Assembly (NCBI RefSeq): GCF_008386585.1
Contig: NZ_VUOB01000029.1
Location: 64,713 to 128,712, forward strand
Reading direction: 5' to 3'
Source of the DNA: Solihabitans fulvus
GTDB lineage: Bacteria; Actinomycetota; Actinomycetes; Mycobacteriales; Pseudonocardiaceae
Length of the DNA stretch: 64,000 nt
The translations under genes were made by a program, and so were the position numbers. This document shows, piece after piece, positions 42,795-51,905 of this stretch. Every line of letters starts with the position of its first letter. Within the stretch, counting starts at the first letter, position 1. The notes below the pieces were generated by a model. That model saw only the letters and a program-made list of their open reading frames with translations, was not told the origin of the DNA and made no database searches.

Positions 42795-42931
42795 CCCCGC
42801 GCTAGTCACGCGGCCCGGCCGGGCTGGATCGCGTGGCCGCGTGAGTGCGTGCGGCCTGGTCGGATCGTGTGCCGGGTCCGAACGTGACACAGCCCGGCCG
42901 GACGGAATCCCGCCCAGCCGGGCCGGGCGAC

Positions 42932-43966
42932 TCACAGGCCGTGCTGGGCCAGCCAGTCGCGGGAGACGTCGCGGTAGAGCGGTGCGTTCGTCGCCAGCGC
43001 CACGGCGTGCCCCGAACCGGGCAGCACGTAGACGTGCAGGTCGGCGGCGGGGCCGAAGTACGGCGCCTCACCGGCCCGCAGCGCGTCCGCCGACGAGCAG
43101 TCCCGCAGCAGGCCGCAGAACCCGGTGTCGTTCGTGCCGTCGACCAGCAGCACCGGCGCGGTGATGCTCAGCGACACGGGACTCACCAGGCCGAGCGAGA
43201 TGATGTCGACGAGGCTGGTCAGGGACACCTGGTCCTTGGCGTACGTCTCGTCGGCGGCGACCGTGCCTGGATCGAGGTCGCCTGGCGAGTAGTACATCGT
43301 GCCGCGTGCGCCGGGCCTGGTGGTCAGGTAGCCGGGGTCGCCGCCGCGCAGCGAGAGCTGCGGATCCAGCGTCACCGGCTGGAGGCCCAGGGCGACGTCC
43401 GCCCCGACCACGGGCACGTTGGGCAGATGCGACATCCCGGTGAGGATCACGCCGTCGACGTCGTGATAGGTCGAGGCCTCCACGATGGAGATCGCCGAGC
43501 CGGCCGAGTGCCCGACCAGCACCACCTTGTCGAAGTGTGTGCCGCCGACGAGGCCGGCCCGCAGGTCGCCGACGACCTGGTGCATGGCCGACGCCTGGAA
43601 CACGCCGAGGATCAGCGTGCTCAGCGGCCGCGAACTCTGGCCGACGCCGAGTTCGTCGACGGCGAAGGTGGCCAGGCCGTGCGCGGCCATGTCGCGTTGG
43701 TAGGAGTACTGGCCGGGCTGGTACGGCAGGTCCCAGTAGGCGCTGTTGTAGGTGGCGCCGTGCAGCAACAGCTGCACGGTCGTCGACGGTGTGCCCGCCG
43801 GCGCGCAGTACTGGCCGTGCACCGTCATCGGCAGCAGGCCGGCGAGCACGGGCAGATCGGCGGTGGAGCACACCGCGTCTGCCGATGCCGGCGCGGCCGT
43901 GAATGTGCCGACCAGGGCGGCGCAGCCGGCCAGCAGTGCGGCGGCCAGTGCTGACATTGGTCTCAT
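42932..43966 (-). CDS. Secreted alpha/beta hydrolase
   Basis: About 344 residues from ATG 43966 (MRPMSALAAALLAGCAALVG). A signal peptide of about 30 residues ends at ASADA. The hydrolase fold shows VQLLLHGATYNSAYWD, the nucleophile elbow GHSAGS, and a late His in PGSGHAVAL; the acid is probably in VDGTNDTGF. A pair of cysteines (FCGLLRDCSS) may form a disulfide. The substrate is unknown. The in-frame start at 44020 adds residues without a signal-peptide pattern. Confidence 0.88.
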   Translation of the reverse strand: MRPMSALAAALLAGCAALVGTFTAAPASADAVCSTADLPVLAGLLPMTVHGQYCAPAGTPSTTVQLLLHGATYNSAYWDLPYQPGQYSYQRDMAAHGLATFAVDELGVGQSSRPLSTLILGVFQASAMHQVVGDLRAGLVGGTHFDKVVLVGHSAGSAISIVEASTYHDVDGVILTGMSHLPNVPVVGADVALGLQPVTLDPQLSLRGGDPGYLTTRPGARGTMYYSPGDLDPGTVAADETYAKDQVSLTSLVDIISLGLVSPVSLSITAPVLLVDGTNDTGFCGLLRDCSSADALRAGEAPYFGPAADLHVYVLPGSGHAVALATNAPLYRDVSRDWLAQHGL

Positions 43967-44220
43967 TGTGTGAACCCTCCCAAGATCAGGGAAGCGGTGA
44001 GCGAGGCGAGCACCGTACAACTGGCCGAAGCACTGACACGATTGGGCGAAGGCTTAGTCGCGTTCAACCGACATAAATGCGACGGCCGGCGGCCAATCGT
44101 GCTCGCTTCGGTTGAACAGGATCGTTTGTCCAGTACAGATGCCCTCTGGCCAGCGGTGGGATCCCGGCCCGTCGGGTACGGTTGACGTTTGCTCGGGCTG
44201 CCTGCTGACAGTGTTAGGTC

Positions 44221-45051
44221 GTGTTTCTTGTGGAGGGTTATCAGGCCAGCGAGGTGCCGCCCCACGTGGATCTCGAGCGGGCGAGTCCGTCCCGGGTCTA
44301 CGATTACCTCATCGGCGGCGGCTGTAACTTCGCGGTGGATCGACAATGGGCAGAACAGGCAATCAAGCGGATGCCGTGGATACGGGCGGCAGCGAGGTCG
44401 AATCGTGCATTTCTGCGTCGGGCGGTCCGGATGTGCGCGGAAGAGGGTGTGCGGCAGTTCCTCGATCTCGGTTCCGGAATTCCCACCATTCTGAGCGTGC
44501 ACGAGATGGCCTGGCAGGTCGACCGGGACTGCCGCGTGGTCTACGTGGACAACGAGCGGGTGGCCGTCGCCCACAGCGAGCTGACGCTCGCCGGCATCGA
44601 GGGCGCCGACATCATCGAGGCCGACATGTGCGACGTCGACCGGGTGCTCGGCGACCCGGTCTGCCAGCGGCTGCTCGACCTCGACCGGCCGATCGCGCTG
44701 CTGGCGACCGCCTCGCTGTACTACATCCCGGACGCCGAACTCGCCGCGCGGACCGTCGACCGCTACCTCGACGCCGTGCCGTCCGGCAGCTACCTGGTGC
44801 TGTCCCACGCCACGCTCGGCCAGGACCGCCGGGATGCCATGAAGCTCAGCCGCGTGCTGGAGATGACCCACTCGCTCACCAGCGCGGCCACCGCGCGAAC
44901 ACCCGAGTGGATCGCGGGCCTGTTGGCCGGGTTGGAACTCGTGCAGCCCGGCCTGGTGTACACGTCGTTCTGGCGTCCGGAAAGCCTCAGGGCGCAGGAC
45001 GACACGCCGTGGCACGACGCGATGCTCGCCGCGGTCGGTCGAAAACCCTGA
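44221..45051 (+). CDS. SAM-dependent methyltransferase, DUF574 family (second copy)
   Basis: A 276-residue paralogue of the protein at 8394: DLERASPSRVYDYLIGGGCN, then FAVDRQWAEQAI, motif I FLDLGSGIPTILSVHEM, acidic loop VYVDNERVAVAHS, and C-terminal VQPGLVYTSFWRPE. It starts at GTG 44221, with AGG 5-7 bases upstream; GTG 44230 is an alternative. It is followed after 33 bases by a cytochrome P450 gene in the same direction, so the two may act on one metabolite. Substrates of the family are mostly unknown. Confidence 0.9.
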   Translation: MFLVEGYQASEVPPHVDLERASPSRVYDYLIGGGCNFAVDRQWAEQAIKRMPWIRAAARSNRAFLRRAVRMCAEEGVRQFLDLGSGIPTILSVHEMAWQVDRDCRVVYVDNERVAVAHSELTLAGIEGADIIEADMCDVDRVLGDPVCQRLLDLDRPIALLATASLYYIPDAELAARTVDRYLDAVPSGSYLVLSHATLGQDRRDAMKLSRVLEMTHSLTSAATARTPEWIAGLLAGLELVQPGLVYTSFWRPESLRAQDDTPWHDAMLAAVGRKP

Positions 45052-45084
45052 CCTGGTCAGCGTTTGATGGGAGGGCAGTCCGTG

Positions 45085-46386
45085 ATGGATGGTCGATCGC
45101 TCCCCGGCGACCCGGCTTGTGTCCCGTCGCCCCTGATGGCCAGACCCGGCGTGCCGGAACCGAGGTTCGCGGCGGACGACCCGTCCGGCGTCGGCCCGGC
45201 CAGGCCGGGCAGGCTGGTCAGCGGCATCGAGGCGTGGCTCGTCACCAGATACCACGAGGTGATCGCCGCCTTGACCGATCCGCGCCTGGTGATGTCCGCA
45301 CCGGACGTCGAGGCCGACCTGGTGCGCAGGGGCGTGCTGCCGAAGCGGTTCGGCACGCTGTTCCAGCGCAAGGCCAAGACGCTGGTCAGCTCGGATCCGC
45401 CCGACCACACGCGGCTGCGCGCGCTCGTCGGCAAGACCTTCACGGCACGGCGGGTCGAGAGCATGCGCGGCAGGGCGCGGGAGATCTGCGCCGGGTTGGT
45501 CGACGAGATGACGCGGGCCGCCGAGGCTGGCGAGGTCGTGGACCTGGTCGACTCGTTCGCGTTTCCGTTACCTGTCATGGTGATCAGCGAGTTGATGGGC
45601 GTGCCGGCTGAGGACCGCGAGGACTTCCGCAGGTGGTCGGACGCGATCGTGTTCGACCAGGGGGACGAGGCGTCGATCGCGGCCTACACGCGCGCGGCGG
45701 CCAGCCTTGACGAGTACTTCGGCAGGCTCGTCGAGGCCAAGCGGGTCGACCCGGGGGATGATCTGGTCAGCGGGTTGATCGCGGCGCACGACAGCGGCGA
45801 CCGGCTCGACGAGGCGGAGCTGCGGACGATGCTGTCGCTGCTGCTGATCGCCGGCCACGAGACGACCGTGAACCTGATCGCGAACGGCGTGCTGCTGCTG
45901 ACCCGCAACCCGGCCCAGTTCGCCGCGCTGCGCGCCCAGCCCGCGCTGGTGCCGGTCGCGGTCGAGGAGTTCCTGCGGCACGTCGGCCCGGTCGCGTTCA
46001 GCTCGATGCGCTTCACCACCGAGGACGTCCGGTTCGGCGAGGTGATCGTGCCGGCGGGCGAGGTCGTGGCGCTGGGGCTGTGGGCGGCCGATCACGACCC
46101 GGCGAGGTTCGCCGAGCCGCACCGCCTCGACGTGACCAGGGGCGACAACCCGCATCTCGCGTTCGGGCACGGCACGCACTTCTGCGTCGGCGCGAGCCTG
46201 GCGCGGATGGAGGCCGAGGTGGCGATCGGCGCGCTGGTGCGGCATTTCGCGGCGATCGGGCTCGCGGTGCCGGAGGCCGAGCTGCGGTGGCGGCCGGCGA
46301 ACACCAGGGGCCCGGTGCACCTGCCGGTGCGGCTGTCCGTGGCGCGCAAGGCCGTCGAACCGAGCCGGAGCGGGGACGCCGGATAG
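45085..46386 (+). CDS. Cytochrome P450
   Basis: About 433 residues of bacterial class I P450 type. The I-helix carries AGHETT, the ExxR motif is in EEFLRHVGP, and the heme loop is FGHGTHFCVG with Cys367 as the thiolate ligand. The DPPDHTRLR segment is also typical. ATG 45085 (MDGRSL) with GGGAGGG upstream; GTG 45082 is adjacent. No ferredoxin or reductase gene is next to it. It follows the second DUF574 methyltransferase, suggesting a small tailoring operon. The substrate cannot be inferred. Confidence 0.93.
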   Translation: MDGRSLPGDPACVPSPLMARPGVPEPRFAADDPSGVGPARPGRLVSGIEAWLVTRYHEVIAALTDPRLVMSAPDVEADLVRRGVLPKRFGTLFQRKAKTLVSSDPPDHTRLRALVGKTFTARRVESMRGRAREICAGLVDEMTRAAEAGEVVDLVDSFAFPLPVMVISELMGVPAEDREDFRRWSDAIVFDQGDEASIAAYTRAAASLDEYFGRLVEAKRVDPGDDLVSGLIAAHDSGDRLDEAELRTMLSLLLIAGHETTVNLIANGVLLLTRNPAQFAALRAQPALVPVAVEEFLRHVGPVAFSSMRFTTEDVRFGEVIVPAGEVVALGLWAADHDPARFAEPHRLDVTRGDNPHLAFGHGTHFCVGASLARMEAEVAIGALVRHFAAIGLAVPEAELRWRPANTRGPVHLPVRLSVARKAVEPSRSGDAG

Positions 46387-46426
46387 CCGGTGTCCGAAGT
46401 CACTCGGGAACCGTAGGGTGACCTTT

Positions 46427-47077
46427 GTGCGGGAGTCCTTTCACGAGCGCTTGGACGAGCTAGGCGAGCAACTGGCGGACATGGCCCAGCAGGCCGGCGC
46501 CGCGATCAGCGGTGCCACCACGGCGTTGCTGACGGCCGACCTGGCGTTGGCCGAACGAGTCGTCGAGGGTGACGCGGTGATCGACCGTGCGCGAAGCCGC
46601 TGCGAGGAACACGCGTACGCGCTGCTCGCGCTCCAGGCCCCGGTGGCCACGGACCTGCGCGTGGTGCTGGCGGGCGTCCGGATCGCGGAGAGCCTTGAGC
46701 GGATGGGCGACCTGGCCAAGCACATCGCCAGGACCGCCCGCCGCCGGCATCCCGAGCACGCGGTGCCGGACCCGGTGCGCCCGGCGTTCACGGAGATGGG
46801 CCGCATCTGCACGCAGCTGGCGAGGGCGACCGAACTCGCGGTCCGCAGCCGGTCGCTGACCCTGGTGCGGTCGCTTGAGGAGTCCGACGACGAGGTGGAC
46901 CAGCTCTACCGCGAGCTGTTCATCACCCTGATGGCCCCGGGCTGGGCGTACGGCGTGGTCGCCGCCGTGGACGTCGCGCTGCTCGGCCGGTTCTACGAGC
47001 GGTTCGCCGATCACGCGGTCGGCGTGGCCAGGCAGATGTCGTTCGTCGCGACCGGTCGGCTCGGAAAGTCGGACTGA
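46427..47077 (+). CDS. phoU: PhoU phosphate-signalling protein
   Basis: About 216 residues of two PhoU three-helix repeats: MRESFHERLDELGEQLADMA, then IDRARSRCEEHAYALLALQAP with RIAESLERMGDLAKHIA (first E/DxxxD metal motif), and later LYRELFITLM with FYERFADHAVGVA (second). PhoU links the Pst transporter to the PhoR kinase and represses the Pho regulon. GTG 46427 aligns with the usual PhoU N-terminus; GTG 46418 is an alternative. No pst genes are adjacent. Confidence 0.9.
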   Translation: MRESFHERLDELGEQLADMAQQAGAAISGATTALLTADLALAERVVEGDAVIDRARSRCEEHAYALLALQAPVATDLRVVLAGVRIAESLERMGDLAKHIARTARRRHPEHAVPDPVRPAFTEMGRICTQLARATELAVRSRSLTLVRSLEESDDEVDQLYRELFITLMAPGWAYGVVAAVDVALLGRFYERFADHAVGVARQMSFVATGRLGKSD

Positions 47078-47113
47078 TCCTGTGTAGCGGGGCCGGTGTG
47101 GTGCGACAAAAAA

Positions 47114-47147
47114 TGCCCTTGATCCACGTTTCCGCAGATCAAGGGCA
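47114..47147 (-). terminator. Terminator of tRNA-His
   Basis: On the minus strand TGCCCTTGATC and GATCAAGGGCA form a perfect 11-base stem with a 12-base loop, followed by TTTTTTG. It ends the tRNA-His transcript 13 bases beyond the gene and is a textbook intrinsic terminator. Confidence 0.88.
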
Positions 47148-47159
47148 CTTCTTGGCTGG

Positions 47160-47233
47160 GGTGAGTGACGGGATTCGAACCCGCGACACCTGGGATCACA
47201 ACCCAGTGCTCTACCGACTGAGCTACACCCACC
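47160..47233 (-). tRNA. tRNA-His (anticodon GTG)
   Basis: A cloverleaf on the minus strand: acceptor GTGGGTG paired with CACTCAC, D-arm GCTCAGTCGGTAGAGC, anticodon stem CTGGG/CCCAG with loop TTGTGAT giving anticodon GTG, T-arm with TTCGAAT, and discriminator C. The extra 5' G (position -1, base 47233) typical of tRNA-His is encoded and included. Confidence 0.96.
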
Positions 47234-47268
47234 ACGGTCGACGACCCTGGGGTCGTGCTGACGGGAAG

Positions 47269-47298
47269 AGCATAGCGTGTGGGTGCACCAGAGTTGAA
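47269..47298 (-). promoter_or_regulatory. Likely promoter of tRNA-His
   Basis: On the minus strand TTCAAC (47293-47298) and TATGCT (47269-47274) are spaced by 18 bases and lie about 35 bases upstream of the tRNA, in the right place for a housekeeping promoter. Confidence 0.4.
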
Positions 47299-47303
47299 AT
47301 CGC

Positions 47304-47915
47304 CTAGCCGAGTCCGTCCGAGCGCAGCAGTTCGGCCGCCACGGACTGGGCCTGCTCGGTGGACGGGCCCGGCTGCGGCACGAACGCGGTGCGCCGGTAG
47401 TAGGCCAGCTCGCGGATGGACTCCTTGATGTCGGCCAGCGCGCGGTGGGCCAGACCCTTGCCCGGCTGGGCGAAGTAGATGCGCGGGTACCAGCGCCGGC
47501 ACAGCTCCTTGATGGAGGACACGTCCACCATCCGGTAGTGCAGGTGCGCGTCCAGTTCCAGCATGTCGCGCGCGATGAAGCCGCGGTCGGTCGCGATCGA
47601 GTTGCCCGCGAGCGGCGCGGTGCGCGGCTCCGGCGCCCACTGCCTGATGTACGCCAGCACCTGGGCCTCGGCGTCGGCAAGCGTGACGGTGGACCGCCGC
47701 ACCTCCTCGGTCAGCCCGGACTTCGCGTGCATCTCGCGCACCACGTCCGGCATCGTGTCCAGCACCGAGTCCTCGGCGTGGATCACCACGTCGACACCCT
47801 CGCCGAGCACGTTGAGGTTCGCGTCCGTCACCAGGGCGGCGATCTCGATCAACGCGTCCTTGCCCAGGTCCAGGCCGGTCATCTCGCAGTCGATCCACAC
47901 CAAACGATCCGTCAC
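47304..47915 (-). CDS. orn: Oligoribonuclease
   Basis: A 203-residue DEDDh exonuclease: WIDCEMTGLD (exo I, Asp and Glu), PLAGNSIATDRGF (exo II) and HRALADI (exo III, His and Asp). Orn degrades nanoRNAs of two to five nucleotides, including pGpG from cyclic-di-GMP, and is essential in several bacteria. It is a single gene between tRNA-His and the divergently transcribed HerA-like ATPase. Confidence 0.96.
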   Translation of the reverse strand: MTDRLVWIDCEMTGLDLGKDALIEIAALVTDANLNVLGEGVDVVIHAEDSVLDTMPDVVREMHAKSGLTEEVRRSTVTLADAEAQVLAYIRQWAPEPRTAPLAGNSIATDRGFIARDMLELDAHLHYRMVDVSSIKELCRRWYPRIYFAQPGKGLAHRALADIKESIRELAYYRRTAFVPQPGPSTEQAQSVAAELLRSDGLG

Positions 47916-48058
47916 GCGCGTGAGCCTAGCCCGCCACTCCCGGTAACCGAGTGATTCCGCTTCGGGTGGCGCGACGGTCGAGGGTCATTAGGCTCGGCCA
48001 AACGGCCCAACGGCGGCCAAGCGCCGGGGCCGACGGCGATCCAACGAGGGGAGCCCCG

Positions 48059-49603
48059 GTGAGCGACGAGCAGTCTCCGGCCAGGCAGATCGCGGCAGGC
48101 TACGTCTCCGAGGGCGCCGCCATCGAACTCGGCGCCGTCCTGGTCGACGGCCAGGTGGACCCGTCGGCCGCGGTGCGGCTCCCGCTGGCGACGCTGAACC
48201 GGCACGGCCTGGTGGCCGGCGCGACCGGCACCGGCAAGACCAAGACGCTGCAACTCATGGCGGAGCAGCTGTCCTCGGCCGGCGTCCCGGTGTTGATGGC
48301 CGACGTCAAGGGCGACCTGTCCGGGCTGTCCCGCGAGGGCGCCGCCAGCGACCGGGTGAGCACGCGGGCCACGGAGACCGGCGACGACTGGCAGCCCGCC
48401 GCGTTCCCGGTGCGGTTCCTGTCGCTTGGCACCGGCGGCGTCGGCGTCCCGGTCCGCGCGACGATCACCAGCTTCGGCCCGATCCTGCTCGCGAAGGTGT
48501 TGGGGCTCAACGAGACCCAGGAGTCGACGCTCGGGCTGATCTTCCACTGGGCCGACTCGCGCGGCCTCCCCCTGCTGGACACCAAGGACCTGCGTGCGGT
48601 CATCGCGCACCTCACCGGCGACGAGGGCAAGGCCGACCTGAAGGGCATCGGCGGCGTCTCCGCCGCGACGGCAGGGGTGATCCTGCGCTCGCTGGTCAAC
48701 CTGGAGGCGCAGGGCGGCGACACGTTCTTCGGCGAGCCCGAGCTCGACCCCGCCGACCTGATGCGGCAGGACGGCGGCCGGGGCGTGATCTCGCTGCTGG
48801 AGCTGTCCGACACGCAGTCCAAGCCCGCGCTGTTCTCCACCTTCCTGATGTGGCTGCTCGCCGAGCTGTTCCACGAGCTGCCCGAGGCCGGCGACCTGGA
48901 CCGGCCGAAGCTGGTGTTCTTCTTCGACGAGGCGCACCTGCTGTTCACCGGCGCGTCCAAGGCGTTCCTGGAACAGATCGTGCAGACGGTGAAGCTGATC
49001 CGCTCCAAGGGCGTCGGCGTGTTCTTCTGCACCCAGCTGCCGACCGACGTGCCCAACGCCGTGCTGTCCCAGCTCGGCGCGCGCGTGCAGCACGCGCTGC
49101 GCGCGTTCACGCCGGACGACCAGAAGGCGCTGACGCAGACCGTCAAGACCTACCCGACCACCCCGCACTACGACCTCGGCAAGGCGCTCACCTCGCTCGG
49201 CACCGGCGAGGCCGTGGTGACGGTGCTCAGCGAGCGTGGCGCGCCGACGCCGGTGGCGTGGACGCGGCTGCGCGCGCCCCGCTCGCTGATGGACACCATT
49301 GGCCAGGACGCCATCGCGGCCGAGGCCGCCGGCTGCGACCTGCACGGCAAGTACGCCGAGACGATCGACCGGGAGTCCGCCTACGAGAAGCTGATGGACA
49401 AGGTCGGCGGCGGCCAGCCGCAGGAGGAACCCCAGCCGGAGCCGGAGTCCCGGCCGGAGCCCGCGCCGGCCAGGGACGAGCCGAGCGTGGTTGAGCAGGT
49501 GCTCGGCAACTCGGCGGTGAAGTCGTTCCTTCGCTCGGCGGCCAGCGTGCTCGGCCGCGAGATCACCAGGGGCGTGTTCGGCACCGCCCGCCGCAGGAAG
49601 TAG
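48059..49603 (+). CDS. HerA-like ATPase, DUF853 family
   Basis: About 514 residues from GTG 48059 (GAGGGGAG upstream). Walker A GATGTGKTKTLQ is near residue 60 and Walker B FFFDEAHLLF near 285, with an arginine-finger-type region after CTQLPTDVPN. The C-terminus is Pro/Glu rich and ends in a helical FGTARRRK. The family (Rv2510c-like in mycobacteria, often annotated DUF853 or YjgR) is a hexameric HerA/FtsK-type ATPase of unknown role. It is convergent with the PH-domain pair, the stops being 3 bases apart. Confidence 0.92.
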   Translation: MSDEQSPARQIAAGYVSEGAAIELGAVLVDGQVDPSAAVRLPLATLNRHGLVAGATGTGKTKTLQLMAEQLSSAGVPVLMADVKGDLSGLSREGAASDRVSTRATETGDDWQPAAFPVRFLSLGTGGVGVPVRATITSFGPILLAKVLGLNETQESTLGLIFHWADSRGLPLLDTKDLRAVIAHLTGDEGKADLKGIGGVSAATAGVILRSLVNLEAQGGDTFFGEPELDPADLMRQDGGRGVISLLELSDTQSKPALFSTFLMWLLAELFHELPEAGDLDRPKLVFFFDEAHLLFTGASKAFLEQIVQTVKLIRSKGVGVFFCTQLPTDVPNAVLSQLGARVQHALRAFTPDDQKALTQTVKTYPTTPHYDLGKALTSLGTGEAVVTVLSERGAPTPVAWTRLRAPRSLMDTIGQDAIAAEAAGCDLHGKYAETIDRESAYEKLMDKVGGGQPQEEPQPEPESRPEPAPARDEPSVVEQVLGNSAVKSFLRSAASVLGREITRGVFGTARRRK

Positions 49604-49606
49604 CCG

Positions 49607-51274
49607 CTACCGCACCAGAAACGGGCGCAGCAGGTCCGGAACGGCCGCCTCGGCGAGGGCGAGGCCGTCGTCCTCGGCGACGTCGAGCACGTGGTACGCA
49701 CCGGTGCCGGCCGCGGTGGTCGCCGCGACGGTGACCAGGCCGGCCCTGCGCTGGAACACCGACTGCGAGATCCGCCAGCCGATGATGCCGGTGCGTTGCA
49801 GCGCAACGGTTTCCCGCACCACCGACCCGTTCCGGCTGACCAGGTAGTGGTCGGTGAGCGCGTGCCCGAGGTTGCGGTAGCGGTCGACGCCGAGCAGCGC
49901 GGCGAACGGCACCAGGCAGAGCGCGACCTGCCACGGCCAGGACGGCAGCTGCCCGAGCGAGGCGAGGCCGCCGAGCGCGCCGGCGATCACCAAGACCGGC
50001 AGCACCGCGCGCACCAGGCGCCGCCACAGGGCCCGCCTCGGGTGCCGGACCAGGGGCGCGGTGGTCGGCGACGCGGACACGCCGAGCACCTCGGCCGACA
50101 CCCGGTGCGCCTCGGCCGCGGGGGCGGGCGGCAGCAGCAGGCTGCCCTCCCGGTGGTGGGACAACCCGGTGGTGACGGCCTTGACGCGCGCGCCCCGGCC
50201 GGCGCGCAGCAGCAGCGGCTGCTGCACCTCGACGCCCCGCAGCCGCTTCTCCTCGACCGAGACGGACCTCGTGGTGAGCAGGCCGCGCCGCACCCGGACG
50301 GTGCCGTCGGTCTCCCTGGTCAGCCGGTAGCCCCAGAACTGGAACACGTACACGATCAGCGAGCCGAACACCGCGGCCACCAGCACCACGCCGGCGATGA
50401 TCCCGACGATCAGCCCGACCGGGGCGTCGGCCAGCCAGCGCACCGTGTCCCGCCCGTAGTGGCCGGGATCGAGGTTCAGCTCCCTGGCGAAGTTCATCAG
50501 GATGCCGAAGGCCGCGCCGACCGCGACGAGCCCGGACAGCGTCAGCGGCGCGTAGCGCAGCCAGCCCGGCTTCAGCTGGGCCAGCACGGTTCCGGGGGTC
50601 TCCTCGACGTCGACCGGCGCCGAGTCGTCCACTTCGGACTGTCGGGTGCTCGGCGCGACCTTGCGGAGCAGCACCTGGCGGAGGCGTTCGGCCTCGGCGG
50701 AGGACACCGCGTCCAGGGTCAGTTCGTGGTGCTGTGTATGGGCCTTCTCGCCGGTGCCGATGCGGATCGCGGACAGACCGAACAGGCGGTGCCCCAGTTT
50801 GGCGGTGAGGTCGACGGTGCGGATGCGGTCGCGCGGCACGGAGAACTGCTTGCGCACGAACAGGCCCTTGTGCAGCTGCACCTGGTCGCCGGTGATTCGG
50901 TACTTGGTGGTGAGCCAGTGCACCAGGCCGACGGAGACCAGCAGCACGACGGCCGCGATTCCCGACACCGTCTGCCAGATGTTCCTGGTGCCGTACACCA
51001 GCAGCCCGAGGATGAGCGGGATCAGGCCGACGGCCTCGTTGAGCGGCCTGACCACCAGCATGCGCAGGTCCAGTCGGTTCCACACGGGTTCCGGCTCGAC
51101 CAGCTCCGGCGCGGCGGGAAACGGCTCCTGCTCGAACGGTCCCCGCTGGCCGTACGGCTGCTGCTCGTAGGGCTGCTGCTCGTAGGGCTGCTGGGTGTAG
51201 GGCTGCTGGGTGTAGGGCTGCTGGGTGACCGGCTGCGGTCCGTACTGTTCCTGCGGCGCAACGGGTTCGGTCAT
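49607..51274 (-). CDS. Membrane protein with bacterial PH domains (YdbT-like)
   Basis: About 555 residues. A Gln/Pro/Tyr-rich repeat occupies about residues 16-42. Three bPH2 (DUF304) domains are interleaved with pairs of membrane helices (about 80-125, 240-315 and 425-470); domain cores include TTKYRITGDQVQLHKGLFVR with VPRDRIRTVD, YRLTRETDGTVRVRRGLLTT and HYLVSRNGSVVRETVALQ. ATG 51274 overlaps the stop of the upstream PH-domain gene (ATGA). Such YdbS-YdbT pairs are widespread; roles in membrane stress and bacteriocin resistance are reported for some homologues. Confidence 0.9.
   Translation of the reverse strand: MTEPVAPQEQYGPQPVTQQPYTQQPYTQQPYEQQPYEQQPYGQRGPFEQEPFPAAPELVEPEPVWNRLDLRMLVVRPLNEAVGLIPLILGLLVYGTRNIWQTVSGIAAVVLLVSVGLVHWLTTKYRITGDQVQLHKGLFVRKQFSVPRDRIRTVDLTAKLGHRLFGLSAIRIGTGEKAHTQHHELTLDAVSSAEAERLRQVLLRKVAPSTRQSEVDDSAPVDVEETPGTVLAQLKPGWLRYAPLTLSGLVAVGAAFGILMNFARELNLDPGHYGRDTVRWLADAPVGLIVGIIAGVVLVAAVFGSLIVYVFQFWGYRLTRETDGTVRVRRGLLTTRSVSVEEKRLRGVEVQQPLLLRAGRGARVKAVTTGLSHHREGSLLLPPAPAAEAHRVSAEVLGVSASPTTAPLVRHPRRALWRRLVRAVLPVLVIAGALGGLASLGQLPSWPWQVALCLVPFAALLGVDRYRNLGHALTDHYLVSRNGSVVRETVALQRTGIIGWRISQSVFQRRAGLVTVAATTAAGTGAYHVLDVAEDDGLALAEAAVPDLLRPFLVR
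51152..51226. repeat. Five 15-bp in-frame tandem repeats
   Basis: Five units of 15 bases encode TQQPY or EQQPY within the PH-domain protein. The unit length is a multiple of three, so copy number can change without a frameshift, as expected for a coding minisatellite. Confidence 0.85.
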
Positions 51275-51786
51275 GTCGCGTCCCCCGGCGTCGCCTGGGT
51301 CGCGGAGGTCAGCTCGTGCACGAGCCGGATCGCGACCTCGTGGTCGAGCCCGGCCACGTGCAGCGGACCGGCCGCCGACGCCGTGGTGATCTGGAGGGTC
51401 GCCAGGCCGAGCGCCTGCTGCAACAGCCCGCGCTTGGTGTCCACGGTCTGGATGCGCGACAGCGGCGCGACCCGCCACTCGCGGTTGATCCAGCCGGTCA
51501 GCGTGTAGGCGGCCTCGGGAGTGGTCTCCCACCTGTGCACGTGGTAGCGCCAGAACGGCATCACCACGGTGTGCGCCACCGCGATCAGCGCGCTGGCCGC
51601 CAGGGTCCAGGACAGCCAGCCGGGTGCGTCGTCCACCAGCAGCCACACCGCGAGCTGGGGGAGGACGACGACCAGCCAGCCGGCCAGCGCGCGCAGCAGC
51701 CACCACGTGACGGCTCTGCGGCTGACCTGGTGTTCTGGCATGCGCAGCCGCAGACGGCCTGGTTCGGGAACGGCGTCGGTGCTCAC
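51271..51786 (-). CDS. Bacterial PH-domain membrane protein (YdbS-like)
   Basis: About 171 residues: two adjacent membrane helices (AVTWWLLRALAGWLVVVLPQ, LSWTLAASALIAVAHTVVMP) followed by one bPH2 domain (ETTPEAAYTLTGWINREWRV, then LSRIQTVDTKRGLLQ). I chose GTG 51786 (STDAVPEPGRLRLRMPEHQV), because upstream residues to 51864 look non-coding. It overlaps the larger PH-domain gene by ATGA, so the two products very likely work as a complex. Confidence 0.87.
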   Translation of the reverse strand: MSTDAVPEPGRLRLRMPEHQVSRRAVTWWLLRALAGWLVVVLPQLAVWLLVDDAPGWLSWTLAASALIAVAHTVVMPFWRYHVHRWETTPEAAYTLTGWINREWRVAPLSRIQTVDTKRGLLQQALGLATLQITTASAAGPLHVAGLDHEVAIRLVHELTSATQATPGDAT

Positions 51787-51828
51787 GGGGATACTGTGCC
51801 GCACCCCGGCGGCGCACAGGGCCGAACG

Positions 51829-51870
51829 TCGGCTTTGCCGTGCCTCCGGATGGCGGCAGGGCAAAGCCGA
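51829..51870 (-). terminator. Hairpin after the His-rich peptide gene
   Basis: TCGGCTTTGCC (51829-51839) and GGCAAAGCCGA (51860-51870) pair perfectly over 11 bases with a 20-base loop. It lies 36 bases beyond the stop of the His-rich secreted peptide gene and upstream of the PH-domain operon. Confidence 0.55.
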
Positions 51871-51905
51871 AGAGCGTTGGCCGAGGTCAGTGCGCGGGGC
51901 AAGGC

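Noticed and set aside
42795..42931. Imperfect GC-rich inverted repeats between LtrA and the hydrolase gene
   Set aside because: Arms CCCGGCCGGGCTGG-like match only imperfectly and such sequences are common in this base composition; at most a weak terminator.
43970..44185. 71-codon plus-strand ORF upstream of the second methyltransferase
   Set aside because: GTG start without a ribosome site, no recognisable domain, and it overlaps the signal-peptide start of the divergent hydrolase.
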